Source: Candidatus Aminicenantota bacterium (GTDB lineage Bacteria; Acidobacteriota; Aminicenantia; Aminicenantales; Aminicenantaceae). From it: a stretch of 64,000 nucleotides of DNA. The notes beneath the pieces are model-generated. The model saw only the letters and a program-made list of their open reading frames with translations, was not told where the DNA came from and did no database searches. Position numbers and translations under genes: made by a program. Location of the stretch: positions 139,242-203,241 of the forward strand of contig WVZL01000032.1 in NCBI GenBank assembly GCA_011772495.1, written 5' to 3'. Shown here one piece after another: positions 32,951 to 43,840 of this stretch; position 1 is the first letter of the stretch; every line of letters starts with the position of its first letter.

Positions 32951-34183
32951 TTAAAACTTTCGGAAGATATTAAACCCGATTCTAAAATCTCCGTCTTTCA
33001 ACCTCAGCTCACCCCCTGGGATAAACTGATCAGAAGTCAGCCCGACTGAATTCAGGATAAAAACTTGAAAGACATGTCCTCCAATTTTTTTCTCGATTCC
33101 CAATCCCCATCCAGCAGAATTGTCCTTATATCCATCGATGACTGGCAGCCATTCCCAGATAATCGAATAATCATTAAAGATCATATATCGCCCCCCTATG
33201 CCTAGAGCAAGGGTTCCTTCTGATGGTGATTCCCAATGGTTTGTGTTAGATGAATAAGCTGGGACAAGCAGAAAGGAAAGCCTATCATTAATTTGATAGC
33301 TCAGGCTTAGTTGTAGGTTGAATTTAAGATTTTCAGGCTGAAACACATCCCTTCCTGGCTGCGATTGAGTCACCCAGCTTCCTCCTGCAGTCAAGGCTGC
33401 CGAGAAGGGAAAATTCGCGTTTTTGCCTTGCTCAAGGACAATCCATTTGAGGGAAAGCTCGACTTCTTGGAACAATTTGCTGCGACCAAGAGTCATCATG
33501 ACCTTCTCACTGATTCCGTAGCCCAGGCTGAGGAGAATGACGGCTGGGCCGTCCAGCCCATAAAATGCATCATAGCCACTCCCAACGTCGGGAAAATAAC
33601 GATGAGATATCCTGAAGAGAATCTCACCTTTATCTATGTTTTGGGGAGTCGGTAAGTTTATGAGTTGCGTTCCCCCAAAGCCAGGCCTTTTGAAAACGGG
33701 CTTTGCTTTCTCGTCTTTTTCCAGGATTCTTCTCTCTTTTCCAGCTGCTGTTTCTTTCAAACTCCATACCCAATCTTCGACAGTCTTCATTTGTTCTTCT
33801 GTAAGCGGCAGTGATTCCAGAGGCATTCGTCCTCCAACGATTCCCTTCTCCCCTCTAATTTTTTTCAAAAGATAACTTTTCTCAGGTTCTTCAGCGTTGA
33901 CAAGAGGTATTGAGCTCATTTCCTTGCTGGATATGTTTATGAGAGAATCCCTGAACTTGTCAGGCTCCAGGTTCAACATCATTTTCGGGTACCTTCCTTT
34001 GTGGCAGCCAGAGATGGCGCAGCTCTTCCTGAAAATCTTTTCGACTCTATCGGTGAGGCTTTCCATATTCGACTGGCTAACTGACTCTTCCTTGACTTTG
34101 GCTAACAGGCGAACATCAAAAGCAACGAAAGTTAGTACCAATAACAAAAAAAACACGAATACCATACGAGATCTATGCTTCAT
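32951..34183 (-). CDS. Exported C-x4-C-H cytochrome-like protein with DUF5777-like beta domain
   Basis: 410 residues. Signal-anchor sequence at 7-28, then a small domain with CAISGCH (C-x4-C-H) near 52-58 and GGRMPLESL near 117-125, the arrangement of monohaem c domains of Planctomycete/myxobacterial type (CH plus distal Met). The rest (about 160-410) is rich in alternating beta strands ending in a C-terminal Phe (FNIFRKF), as in an outer-membrane barrel or DUF5777 domain. It follows the related lipoprotein gene by 29 nt, and the two share CxxxxCH and GGRMPL motifs. Probably an envelope redox pair; haem binding is not proven. Confidence 0.78.
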   Translation of the reverse strand: MKHRSRMVFVFFLLLVLTFVAFDVRLLAKVKEESVSQSNMESLTDRVEKIFRKSCAISGCHKGRYPKMMLNLEPDKFRDSLINISSKEMSSIPLVNAEEPEKSYLLKKIRGEKGIVGGRMPLESLPLTEEQMKTVEDWVWSLKETAAGKERRILEKDEKAKPVFKRPGFGGTQLINLPTPQNIDKGEILFRISHRYFPDVGSGYDAFYGLDGPAVILLSLGYGISEKVMMTLGRSKLFQEVELSLKWIVLEQGKNANFPFSAALTAGGSWVTQSQPGRDVFQPENLKFNLQLSLSYQINDRLSFLLVPAYSSNTNHWESPSEGTLALGIGGRYMIFNDYSIIWEWLPVIDGYKDNSAGWGLGIEKKIGGHVFQVFILNSVGLTSDQFIPGGELRLKDGDFRIGFNIFRKF

Positions 34184-34212
34184 TGCTTTCCTCCTAAAAG
34201 AGAGAAAAAATT

Positions 34213-34644
34213 TTAGTTATTCTTGGCTCCCCTGTCTATCCAATTCTTTATGTTTTGTATCCGAGTGCTGCTCAATGCGGCTCCCCCCAGGGGCATGCGC
34301 CCGCCGATGCTTTGCCTGCCTTCGATTTTTATCACCAAATAGCTGTTATCGGCATTTCCCGGTTCTACCCGTTTTTTAGAAGAATCCTGGGTAGAGTTGA
34401 CGTTAACAATGTTGTTATAGGCTTGGCCTTGAAGCAAGACCAGGCCGGCCTGAGCAGTAGAATTATGACAATTCGAGAGAGCACAACTGCTTGTGAAAAC
34501 GGGTTGAATGTCTTGAGAAAAAGACGGATCTTCTTTTACAGTCTCTGGAGTTTCTGTCTCAGTGGGGCTATTTCCGTTGCAATAAAAGAAACTTAGGGTG
34601 AATACTCCGGCCAAGACTATTCCTGTCAAGATGTTCTTAGTCAT
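34213..34644 (-). CDS. Lipoprotein, C-x4-C-H monohaem c-like
   Basis: 143 residues. Lipobox-like LSFFYC gives Cys22. Then PVFTSSCALSNCHNS (C-x4-C-H) near 50-64 and GGRMPLGGAAL near 114-124 followed by a terminal helix IQNIKNWIDRGA, the usual layout of this cytochrome-c-like group. First gene of a two-gene operon with the barrel protein. Alternative: a non-haem copy retaining the fold. Confidence 0.8.
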   Translation of the reverse strand: MTKNILTGIVLAGVFTLSFFYCNGNSPTETETPETVKEDPSFSQDIQPVFTSSCALSNCHNSTAQAGLVLLQGQAYNNIVNVNSTQDSSKKRVEPGNADNSYLVIKIEGRQSIGGRMPLGGAALSSTRIQNIKNWIDRGAKNN

Positions 34645-35013
34645 GAATTTCCTCCTTAGGATCGTTTTTATTCTTAATTTTAAACGTTTTTTTACTTTAC
34701 TACCTCTTTTTCATGTAACTCTGTGTTCAATCTATTTATCTTATATTAATAAGCATGCTTAATGCAATTCCTGTGCCAGCTGCAGGTGTGTTCTGATTTA
34801 AATTCGTAATCTGATTGTTATGAACAAGCTATGATTCATTATGAGTTCAGAGAAAATCTTTTCTAAGGAAAATTAACGATATTTCGGTGATTTTTCTAGA
34901 GCATATTGAGCCAGCAATGTTTCCAGAAGACCTTTGTCACCTTATGCCTTTCTTCTGAGCTCTGAGGTTGTTCGATAGTGAGATAAATGAAAATAAAAGA
35001 AGAGAGAAAGAGA
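34645..35013. other. Spacer upstream of the cytochrome-like genes
   Basis: No gene. It holds the palindrome and possible promoter at 34740-34767; the rest up to the ligA stop shows nothing I can name. Confidence 0.45.
34740..34767 (-). promoter_or_regulatory. Possible promoter with palindromic operator
   Basis: Minus strand: TTGCAT (34767-34762), 16-nt spacer, TATAAG (34745-34740). The spacer includes the 12-bp perfect palindrome TAAGCATGCTTA (34750-34761), a position where a regulator would overlap RNA polymerase. It lies 96 nt upstream of the lipoprotein gene. Confidence 0.35.
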
Positions 35014-37038
<2,025 letters not shown>

Positions 37039-37059
37039 TTAAGAAAGTTACAGAGATAT

Positions 37060-38250
37060 TTATCTCTTCTCTAATCTGTTTTTTGTCTCTTCAAGGAGTC
37101 GGTTGAACTTTTGGACGATAACATTCTGCTCCGTCTCAATTTTCTTAATTTTTGCTTCCAGGGCTTCGATATCCTTCAACCAGCTCTTGATCTCTTTCTT
37201 CTCTTTATCGCTCAATTCGTCTTCGTTCTTTTCACCGAAATTCTCGTTGAAGAGCTCGGTCATTTCTTCCAGCTGTTTGCTTAGCTCGGTGAGTTCCTTT
37301 ACTTTCTGGTTGTAATTCCCGGCTTCTTTTGAATGGAAGAATAAACTCTCAGCCAGGGCTCTGGCTTGCTCTGAGTTTGATGGAGAGAGGAAGCTGGCTT
37401 CGAGCAAATATTGGATGGCCTCTTGAGAAACGGATTCGTCTTTCTTGCCGTTTTCGGCCAGGATGATTCCGATATAAAAAGCGACTTCTCCACTCTTTTG
37501 CTTGCTGTACACTTTCTTGAAGTTAGTCAGGGCCTCATTCTTCTTGTTGTTTCTGAAGAGAGTCTTAGCGTAGAAAGAACCGCTCTCGTAATCTCCCAAT
37601 ATCTTATAGGCGACTCTGAAGGCTTCTTCCGCGTCTTTATAAAACTTGAACTTATATAAAGCTTTTCCTACTTTTTTCAGGTCTTTTCCGATCTGTGGAT
37701 TCTTGAGAATATCATAAGACTTTATGTATGAGCTGGCAGCGCCTTTGAGCTGCTTTGCTTTTTCTTGGGCTTGAGCATGGGTGTAATAACCCGCTCCTAT
37801 GAGCTTGTCCCATTGGTCAGCATTAGTGGTGGCAGATTTTTTGCTCTTGTTCACTCGCGACAATTCTACGACTTGCAAGGCATAGTTCTTTGCTTTTTCT
37901 AGGTTTTTGCCCTGCTTGGTGTAGATCGTGGAAAGGACAAAGAGAACTTGAGTTTTGGTGTAGTCATCCAGGCCGCCCAAAAGCAAGGCATTTTCGCCGT
38001 AATCTATAGAATCGTTTAAGTTGCCAGTCTGTGAACTCAAGATACAAAGATTGGCATAGGCATAATGTTCGTACTGTGTTCCCTGTCCTTTGTATTTGTT
38101 GATGTAATTCTTTAGAAGTTGGATTTTTTGGGCGAGAGTTGGAGCTCCCATGGCCTGCAGATAGGCGCTATGAGCTTCATCATTTTGGCTGTAGGCTAAG
38201 CTCGACATGAGGAAGGTCAAAGCTAAGGTGGTCAACAGAGTTTTTTTCAT
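37060..38250 (-). CDS. Exported TPR protein with C-terminal coiled coil
   Basis: 396 residues from the ATG at 38250, which has GAGG 6 nt upstream (a TTG at 38256 is possible). Signal peptide ends near SLAYSQ. The body shows tetratricopeptide repeats (YAYANLCILSSQTGNLNDSI, AEEAFRVAYKILGDYESGSF, VAFYIGIILAENGKKDESVS); the last 90 residues are Glu/Lys-rich heptads. Likely periplasmic scaffold. No family-specific function readable. Confidence 0.85.
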   Translation of the reverse strand: MKKTLLTTLALTFLMSSLAYSQNDEAHSAYLQAMGAPTLAQKIQLLKNYINKYKGQGTQYEHYAYANLCILSSQTGNLNDSIDYGENALLLGGLDDYTKTQVLFVLSTIYTKQGKNLEKAKNYALQVVELSRVNKSKKSATTNADQWDKLIGAGYYTHAQAQEKAKQLKGAASSYIKSYDILKNPQIGKDLKKVGKALYKFKFYKDAEEAFRVAYKILGDYESGSFYAKTLFRNNKKNEALTNFKKVYSKQKSGEVAFYIGIILAENGKKDESVSQEAIQYLLEASFLSPSNSEQARALAESLFFHSKEAGNYNQKVKELTELSKQLEEMTELFNENFGEKNEDELSDKEKKEIKSWLKDIEALEAKIKKIETEQNVIVQKFNRLLEETKNRLEKR

Positions 38251-38417
38251 TTTCAACCTCGCATTAAAATTGATTGCATGATAATGACCGCTTTTTCAAA
38301 TGTCAACATGTTTCTATGTCAATATACAATTATTATGATAGCAAAAAATATGCCAGATTGAAAGAGTCGCTGTCAGTATCTCATTTTCCGCGATTAGTCT
38401 AGTTCTTTAAAGATGGT

Positions 38418-38445
38418 CAAATTTAGGGGACCAAATTTAGGGGAC
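38418..38445 (+). repeat. 14-nt perfect tandem duplication at REP boundary
   Basis: CAAATTTAGGGGAC is repeated head to tail at 38418-38431 and 38432-38445. The second copy runs into the left arm of the inverted repeat. Confidence 0.85.
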
Positions 38446-38518
38446 GGTTCTATTTTTTTATTCTTACAAATATCTCATGGTGCTGGGTTTTCTATTTTTA
38501 AAAAATAGAACCGTCCCC
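38440..38518. repeat. REP-like inverted repeat, GGGGACGGTTCT family (copy 1)
   Basis: Left arm GGGGACGGTTCTATTTTTTT (38440-38459) and right arm AAAAAATAGAACCGTCCCC (38500-38518), perfect complements over 19 nt with a 40-nt centre. Same family at 50917 and 54330. Confidence 0.88.
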
Positions 38519-38644
38519 ATCTCTTTTAAGGTCTATCCCATAAATATTATATAGATCTCGGATATGACGATTCTTCCAGGGTAGAAGAATTAGGGTAATT
38601 TTTTGGACATTTTTTGGTGCATAATATAGAATGAGAAAAAAGTT

Positions 38645-39583
38645 ATGCCTGAAAAGTCCTTCGACATCAATTTTTTCAATAAGCTCAAGAAACCTCTGCA
38701 GAAAAATATCAGCCTCAGGGATTATTCAAATTTCAGAATCGGCGGAAAAGCAGATTATTTTTTTGAAGCCACTACTGTTGATGAGCTCAAGAAGGCGATT
38801 CTTTTGGCCCGGCAGTATTCTCTTCCGTATTATCTTATAGGAGGAGGGTATAATATTCTCTTCGATGATGATGGGTATCGAGGTCTCATTATCAGGAACA
38901 AGGCCCAGGGAGTAGGAACGCGGCGGAGGGAGGAAATTGAAGCTCTTTCAGGTACCTCTTTGAGGCAGGTTCTTCAATTTTTAACAGAAAATGGACTGGC
39001 TGGTCTTGAATTTTTGGCTGGAATTCCTGGGACCATCGGAGGAGCTGTCTCCAGCAATGCCGGAGCCTTTGATAAGAGCATCGGCCATTTTTTATCAGAG
39101 GCAATTCTTCTTGATAAAAAAGGAGAAGAGATTCAAGTTAGGAAGGATTATTTCTCCTTCAGCTATCGTCAGAGCCAGCTCACAGAAAAACAGGCTGTTC
39201 TCTTAAAAGCTGTTTTTAAGGTTCAGGAAGGAGACAAGAAGAAAGTCCAGGAATCTATCGAGAAGAATTTAAAAATCAGGAAGGGCAAGCACCCCTCCGA
39301 GGAAGTTGCCTGTGCGGGTAGCTTTTTTAAGAACCCTGTTTTGTCAGACGGGAAGAAAGTGTCTGCAGGTTTCCTTTTAGACCAAGCCGGGGCCAAGGAT
39401 TTGAAAGTGGGCCGGGCTGCCGTTTATAGAGGCCACGCGAACTTCATCATTAACCTGGATAGGGCCTCGGCCAAGGATGTTCTCTTGCTGGCTCAAGAGC
39501 TAAAAGAGAGAGTCAGAGAGAAATTTAGTGTTGAACTCGAAGAAGAGGTTATTTTCCTTCCAGCTGCCTCCTCAATGCCCTGA
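38645..39583 (+). CDS. murB: UDP-N-acetylenolpyruvoylglucosamine reductase
   Basis: NADPH/FAD enzyme completing UDP-MurNAc synthesis. 312 residues, type II-like length. Seen: NFRIGGKADYF, LIGGGYNILFDDDGYRGLII (FAD site; Tyr where Ser is usual), EFLAGIPGTIGGAVSSNAGA, SYRQSQL, the loop GSFFKNP carrying the catalytic Ser, and EVIFLPA at the end. Its 3' end overlaps a decayed antisense copy of the neighbouring DUF2520 gene, and a decayed copy of this 3' end lies at 39902-39976. Confidence 0.95.
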   Translation: MPEKSFDINFFNKLKKPLQKNISLRDYSNFRIGGKADYFFEATTVDELKKAILLARQYSLPYYLIGGGYNILFDDDGYRGLIIRNKAQGVGTRRREEIEALSGTSLRQVLQFLTENGLAGLEFLAGIPGTIGGAVSSNAGAFDKSIGHFLSEAILLDKKGEEIQVRKDYFSFSYRQSQLTEKQAVLLKAVFKVQEGDKKKVQESIEKNLKIRKGKHPSEEVACAGSFFKNPVLSDGKKVSAGFLLDQAGAKDLKVGRAAVYRGHANFIINLDRASAKDVLLLAQELKERVREKFSVELEEEVIFLPAASSMP

Positions 39584-39593
39584 GTTTCTGGGG
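39545..39593. repeat. murB/DUF2520 convergent junction, copy 1
   Basis: GAGGTTATTTTCCTTCCAGC to TTTCTGGGG. Matches 39938-39988 closely. Plus strand codes the true MurB end; the minus strand still resembles the end of the DUF2520 protein (PET...EEAAGRKI) but no longer stops. Confidence 0.7.
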
Positions 39594-39941
39594 ATGATTT
39601 TTTTAATTTTACTTGTCCGAAAGCCAAAAATGCGGCCTTTTGGCAAATTTTTTGCTGACCTAGGAGATCCCTCAAAATAGGAAGGGCTTTGTTCATAGAC
39701 TTTGAATCTTTATTGATAACCTTGCTTATCATGCGACCAATATTGTTAAAATATTTTACATTCTGTAAAGTTCCTTGGGCAGAGGCAGAAAGCGAGTTTT
39801 TCAGATAAAGAGGTTCGATCGTCAGGTGTCAAGGCCTGACCCTATTTATCTGTAGCTACTATCAAAGATGTTAAGATATCAGATAGCAAGAATAGCAGGG
39901 CGAGTCATTAAAGGAAAAATTTGATAGTGCGCTTGGAGAAG
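39584..39941. other. Spacer of decayed sequence between two junction copies
   Basis: No intact gene. On the minus strand up to about 39732 it resembles a degraded end of the DUF2520 gene (LRDLL, then K/A-rich helix, then PE). Around 39823-39895 are traces of the GGGGTCAGG repeat family: GTCAGG-TG-TCAAGGCCTGACCC and AGATAGCAAGA, the latter also in the centre of the 15012 element. Confidence 0.5.
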
Positions 39942-39976
39942 TTATTTTTCTTCCAGCAAGCTCTTCAAGGCCTTGT
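39902..39976 (+). pseudogene. Remnant of a murB 3' end
   Basis: Read from 39902 the frame gives ESLKEKFDSALGEVIFLPAS, against ERVREKFSVELEEEVIFLPA at the true MurB end. A stop codon lies three codons upstream and the original terminator codon is lost. It overlaps the 3' end of the DUF2520 gene on the other strand. Confidence 0.75.
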
Positions 39977-40808
39977 ATTTTTCTGGGGGGAGGTTCCTTT
40001 TTTTTGCGATCTCCAGAGCTTGGACTGCCAGGATCTTGTAAATGGCGATATAGTCAGGAAGCTTCCTTAGAGCATCAAGATGTTGCCTTATAGATACCTG
40101 ATCACCTCTGATAACGGGTCCTGTTAATGAATTCTTGAGGCCGAAGTCTTTCATGTTCTGTAGAGTCCCTTGGATCAAAGGCAGGACCATCTCAGAGGCC
40201 TGCTTTTCCTCGATCCCGGCCGATTTAAGGAGAGACACAGCCACCTCTAGCAGGACAACAAAGAAATTGGAAGCGATACTGCAGGCTGCATGGTAGAGAG
40301 CCTTGTCCTTTCCAGTGATAATGATGGGATAGCCTCCCAGGCGGCTCGCGATTTTTTCGCCTAACTTCAAAGCCTTCTCGTCTCCTTCGAGGCCGAAGTA
40401 TATGCCTTCAAATTGGTTTGGCCCGCCTTTTTTTTGGGAGAACGACTGAACAGGGTGAATAGAGGCTGTAAAGGCGCCTTTGATCTGCAAAGGTTTGAGA
40501 ACTTCGGCCGAAACAAGTCCACTGCAGTGGAAAACATATTTCTCTTTCCAAGGAAGCGAACCTTGAGCGAGCTCTTTAACGACCTTGGCAATCTCACTAT
40601 CAGGCACACAGATAAAGATAAGCTTTCCGTCTTTGGCTGCCTGAAGATTATCTGTCAGAGCTTTTCCTTTGCCGATTATCTGCAGGCTTTTTCGGACCGA
40701 AGATAGAGTTCTTCCAGAGAGAGCCTTGAGCTGGTATCCCTTTTGAGAGAGGGCATACCCCAAGGCTGTGCCTAGGTTGCCGGCGCCTATGATGGCCACT
40801 TCAGTCAT
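39942..40808 (-). CDS. Rossmann-like/DUF2520 NADP-binding protein
   Basis: 288 residues. N-terminal Rossmann motif VAIIGAGNLGTALGYAL and FICVPDSEI, then the DUF2520 helical domain with FTASIHPVQSF and KALYHAACSIASNFFVVLL, as in F420-dependent NADP reductase and ketopantoate reductase relatives. Substrate unknown. Last gene of the murA-HIT-hydrolase-NYN operon, overlapping the NYN gene by 8 nt. A decayed second copy of its 3' end overlaps murB. Confidence 0.88.
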   Translation of the reverse strand: MTEVAIIGAGNLGTALGYALSQKGYQLKALSGRTLSSVRKSLQIIGKGKALTDNLQAAKDGKLIFICVPDSEIAKVVKELAQGSLPWKEKYVFHCSGLVSAEVLKPLQIKGAFTASIHPVQSFSQKKGGPNQFEGIYFGLEGDEKALKLGEKIASRLGGYPIIITGKDKALYHAACSIASNFFVVLLEVAVSLLKSAGIEEKQASEMVLPLIQGTLQNMKDFGLKNSLTGPVIRGDQVSIRQHLDALRKLPDYIAIYKILAVQALEIAKKRNLPPEKYKALKSLLEEK

Positions 40809-41283
40809 TTTTACCTTTGAAAATCTCCAGCCACTGGTCGACTTCGAGAGGAGAGGGAGGTGACATGCTTTTCTCTTCCTCCCTTGCTTTTTTGATTTCC
40901 TTCCATGATTTCCTCAATTGGCGGCTAAATTCTTCGCAGTTAAGAGCCTTGGCCCCCTTGGCTTGGGCAAAGTTCTTGATCTCTCGATCAGAGCTGACGA
41001 CGATGAACCTCCTCAGGTCGGTCTGTTTGAGAATGATTTCTTTGATAAGTTGGTCGGCATTCTGGTCAGGAGCAGGGTAGAGAACCAGAAATTTTTTTTC
41101 CCGATAGGTCTTAAGAGGAAGGTTTGGATCAGGATGACCGTCAAAAACGAGGATGACCTTTGTTCCTTTGAGCTTCTGAAAAACTCGTAGCCTTAGGACC
41201 AAATCATGTTTGGCTCTTTGATCTTTAAATCCAGAAGGAGTGATGAATCCTAAGAAGTTGTTTCCGTCGATTAAATAAGGCAC
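40801..41283 (-). CDS. NYN-domain (YacP-like) putative RNase
   Basis: 160 residues, GTG start. PIN-like NYN fold: MPYLIDGNNF (first Asp), VILVFDGHPD, QNADQLIKEII and VVSSDREIKNFAQAKGA, giving the acidic metal site of YacP/Rae1-type endoribonucleases. Rae1 cleaves mRNA in the ribosomal A site in Bacillus; a similar role here is an inference from fold only. Confidence 0.87.
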   Translation of the reverse strand: MPYLIDGNNFLGFITPSGFKDQRAKHDLVLRLRVFQKLKGTKVILVFDGHPDPNLPLKTYREKKFLVLYPAPDQNADQLIKEIILKQTDLRRFIVVSSDREIKNFAQAKGAKALNCEEFSRQLRKSWKEIKKAREEEKSMSPPSPLEVDQWLEIFKGKND

Positions 41284-41321
41284 TGTAGACAGCCGAATAT
41301 ACCAGAGACAATGAGCGAAGG

Positions 41322-41975
41322 CTAGAGAGAATGTGATTCTCCAGGCTTGAGGATGACGACTTCTGCCAGGTCTCCCACGCGTTTCTTGAATTCTTCTGGA
41401 TCGGCACTGACAATGGGGAAAGTGTCATAGTGAACAGGGATGACTTTCTTGGTCTGGATAAATTCAACTGCTTTCGTAGCTGAGGGAACGCCCATCGTGT
41501 ATCGGTCGCCAATGGGAATGAAACTTAAATCCGGGTTGAAGTATTCACCGATGAGCTTCAAATCATAGGATAACCCTGTATCCCCGGCATGGTAGATTGT
41601 CTTCCCGTCCATTTCGACAACGACTCCGGCCGCATTGCCTTTTTCAGCGGAGTGATGAGCAATCACCATATGTACTTTGACTCCTTCCACTTCCACTGTC
41701 CCGCCTATGTTCATACCTTCAGCCGTAATTCCTTCAGATTCAGCATCCACAGCAACTTCATGGATTCCCACTAAAGTGGCTCCAGTTTTTTTACAGATGG
41801 CAAAAGCATCTCCTAGATGATCACCGTGATGATGGGTGACAATCACCACATCAGCCTCGGATATTTCATCAGGAGTCGCGGATGCGGCAGGATTTCCGGT
41901 GAGAAAGGGGTCGATATAGAGAGTTTTTGAACCCTGAATCTTGACCGCAGAGTGACCTAACCAGGTGATATCCAT
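41322..41975 (-). CDS. Metallo-beta-lactamase-fold hydrolase (UPF0173/YtkL type)
   Basis: 217 residues. MDITWLGHSAVKI at the start, the metal motif THHHGDHLGD near 47-56, HHSAEKG, IYHAGDTGLS and IPVHYDTFP near the end: all ligands of the two-metal centre are present. Physiological substrate unknown in this family. Strong AAGGAGGAGG site. Confidence 0.92.
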   Translation of the reverse strand: MDITWLGHSAVKIQGSKTLYIDPFLTGNPAASATPDEISEADVVIVTHHHGDHLGDAFAICKKTGATLVGIHEVAVDAESEGITAEGMNIGGTVEVEGVKVHMVIAHHSAEKGNAAGVVVEMDGKTIYHAGDTGLSYDLKLIGEYFNPDLSFIPIGDRYTMGVPSATKAVEFIQTKKVIPVHYDTFPIVSADPEEFKKRVGDLAEVVILKPGESHSL

Positions 41976-42034
41976 TGTATTCCTCCTCCTTGGTTAATAT
42001 ATCTTTTAAAGAGGCCAAAAGGCTCTAGGTTAGA

Positions 42035-42376
42035 CTATCCTGGAGGCCAAGTCATCTGCCTTCCCCCCAAAAGATGGAAATGGATATGGAAAACGGCTTG
42101 CCCAGAGTCCTTTCCCGTGTTGAGCACGATCCTGTACCCTCTGGAAAGTTCTTTATCTTTTGCGATCTGGCGAGCCGCAAGGAGCAGATCAGCTAAAATT
42201 CCCTTTTTTTCTTCTGGGATCTCCTCCAGGGAGGCAAAATGCTCTTTAGGGATGATGAGAATATGAGTAGGAGCTTGAGGATCGATATCTCTAAAGGCGA
42301 TGAGGCTATCATTTTCGTACACAGTCTCCGAGGGGATTTCCTTTTTTGCGATCTTGCAGAAGAGGCAGTCTTCCAT
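42035..42376 (-). CDS. HIT-family nucleotide hydrolase (HINT type)
   Basis: 113 residues. CLFCKIAKKEIPSETVYE with zinc-type cysteines at the start, and the histidine triad HIHFHLLGGR with preceding GQAVFH. Hydrolyses aminoacyl- or lysyl-AMP-type phosphoramidates. 13 nt after murA. Confidence 0.95.
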   Translation of the reverse strand: MEDCLFCKIAKKEIPSETVYENDSLIAFRDIDPQAPTHILIIPKEHFASLEEIPEEKKGILADLLLAARQIAKDKELSRGYRIVLNTGKDSGQAVFHIHFHLLGGRQMTWPPG

Positions 42377-42389
42377 TTAATCTTGAATC

Positions 42390-43658
42390 CTATTCTTTAA
42401 TTCGTTCGATACAGGCTCCCAAGGAGCTGAGTTTTTCTTCGATCTTTTCGTAGCCTCGGTCGAGATGTTCCACTTCATTGATTATGGTTTCTCCGCTGGC
42501 GATCAATCCAGCCAAGATCAGCGAGGCTGAAGCCCTCAGGTCGGTGGCGATGATTTCTGCTCCGGAGAGCGGAGTTTTTCCCCTTACGATAGCTTTATCT
42601 CCTCTTACTTCAATGTTGGCACCCAGGCGGAGAAGTTCATTCACGTGGGAAAATCTTCTGTCGAAAATGGTCTCGGTTATGATCGATGTTCCAGAGGCTT
42701 GCGTCATCAAGACAATGAATTGAGCCTGCATGTCTGTCGGAAATCCCGGATAAGGAGAGGTGGTGATATCCTGTGATTTGATCTTTGGACTGCCGACAAC
42801 GCGCAGAGATTTGTTTTTGACTTCTATTTTAGCTCCTGAATAGCGCAGTCTTTCGATGACTGTTTCCAGATGCTGTGGATTGACGTTGGTCAATTGGATA
42901 TCTCCGTTACTCAGGGCCCCAGCAACGAGAAAGGTTCCAGCTTCAATGCGGTCGGGGATGATTTCGTGGGTGGCTCCACCTAATTCCTCTACTCCTCTGA
43001 CCCGGATTGTCTCCCGGCCAATCCCGTCAATTTTAGCTCCCATTTTGACCAGGAGCTGGCAGAGGTTAGAAACCTCGGGCTCCAGGGCACAGTTTTTTAA
43101 TACCGTCTCACCCTGAGCAAGGGAAGCAGCCATGAGACTGTTCTCTGTTCCTCCCACTGTCTTTTTCTCGAATTCAATCTCGGTCCCTCGAAGCTCTTCG
43201 GCCTCTGCTTTAATGTAGCCGTGTTCGAGACTGATCGTGGCTCCCAATTTCTCGAGGGCATGGATGTGGAGGTCTATAGGGCGGGAACCGATGGCACATC
43301 CTCCAGGCAAGGCAACCGCAGCTTTTCCCGAGCGAGCTAACAAGGGACCCAGCACCAAGATCGAAGCTCTCATAGCGCTGACCAATTCATAGGAGGCCTC
43401 GTCAGAAGTGATATTCTTGGTCTGGATGGAAAGAGAATTTCTTTTCAGGCCGTAATCGGCCCCTAGCTCTTTCATCAAAGTCAGGATGGTGAAAACATCT
43501 TTGACCAGGGGGATGTTCGTCAGTTTGATTTTCTCTTTGGTCAAAAGAGAGGCCGCAATGGCAGGAAGAACTGCATTTTTAGCCCCGCTTATTTTGACTT
43601 TTCCCTTTAGAGGCTGGCTCTTGTTCCGGTAGATTCTTATTTTTTCCACTTTCTCCAT
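42390..43658 (-). CDS. murA: UDP-N-acetylglucosamine 1-carboxyvinyltransferase
   Basis: First committed step of peptidoglycan synthesis. 422 residues. SGAKNAVLPAIAASLL near the N-terminus holds the active Lys-Asn; catalytic Cys121 is kept in LPGGCAIGSRPIDLH, so the protein should be fosfomycin-sensitive at this site; GGTENSLMAA and FPTDMQAQF follow. First gene of the operon leading to DUF2520. murB lies convergent at its far end. Confidence 0.96.
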   Translation of the reverse strand: MEKVEKIRIYRNKSQPLKGKVKISGAKNAVLPAIAASLLTKEKIKLTNIPLVKDVFTILTLMKELGADYGLKRNSLSIQTKNITSDEASYELVSAMRASILVLGPLLARSGKAAVALPGGCAIGSRPIDLHIHALEKLGATISLEHGYIKAEAEELRGTEIEFEKKTVGGTENSLMAASLAQGETVLKNCALEPEVSNLCQLLVKMGAKIDGIGRETIRVRGVEELGGATHEIIPDRIEAGTFLVAGALSNGDIQLTNVNPQHLETVIERLRYSGAKIEVKNKSLRVVGSPKIKSQDITTSPYPGFPTDMQAQFIVLMTQASGTSIITETIFDRRFSHVNELLRLGANIEVRGDKAIVRGKTPLSGAEIIATDLRASASLILAGLIASGETIINEVEHLDRGYEKIEEKLSSLGACIERIKE

Positions 43659-43691
43659 TCTAGAATATCAGGTCTAAAAATTCAACTTCGA

Positions 43692-43745
43692 CAGGGTCAG
43701 ATATTCGATTATCTTAGCCTATGAAAAAATAGAATCGTTCTCGTA
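43692..43745. repeat. Decayed REP element
   Basis: ACAGGGTCAGATATT (GGGTCAG family end) and AAAAAATAGAATCGTTCTC, which is the GGGGACGGTTCT-family right arm with C-to-T changes. A mixed or heavily decayed remnant. Confidence 0.45.
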
Positions 43746-43840
43746 TTACCGGGTATAACCCTGCCTAGCTGTTTAAAGGCGTGAGAAGGCAATTGACTTC
43801 AACTCTTTATTTCTTTATATATCGGGGAAAGGAGGTACTC

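Larger units (their letters stand above)
38251..38644. other. Spacer with REP element, no gene
   Basis: Contains the intact GGGGACGGTTCT element described separately; otherwise AT-rich with nothing recognised. Confidence 0.5.

Noticed and set aside
39493..39732. 79-codon minus-strand frame over the murB end as a gene
   Set aside because: It matches a degraded DUF2520 C-terminus and is better explained as a remnant.
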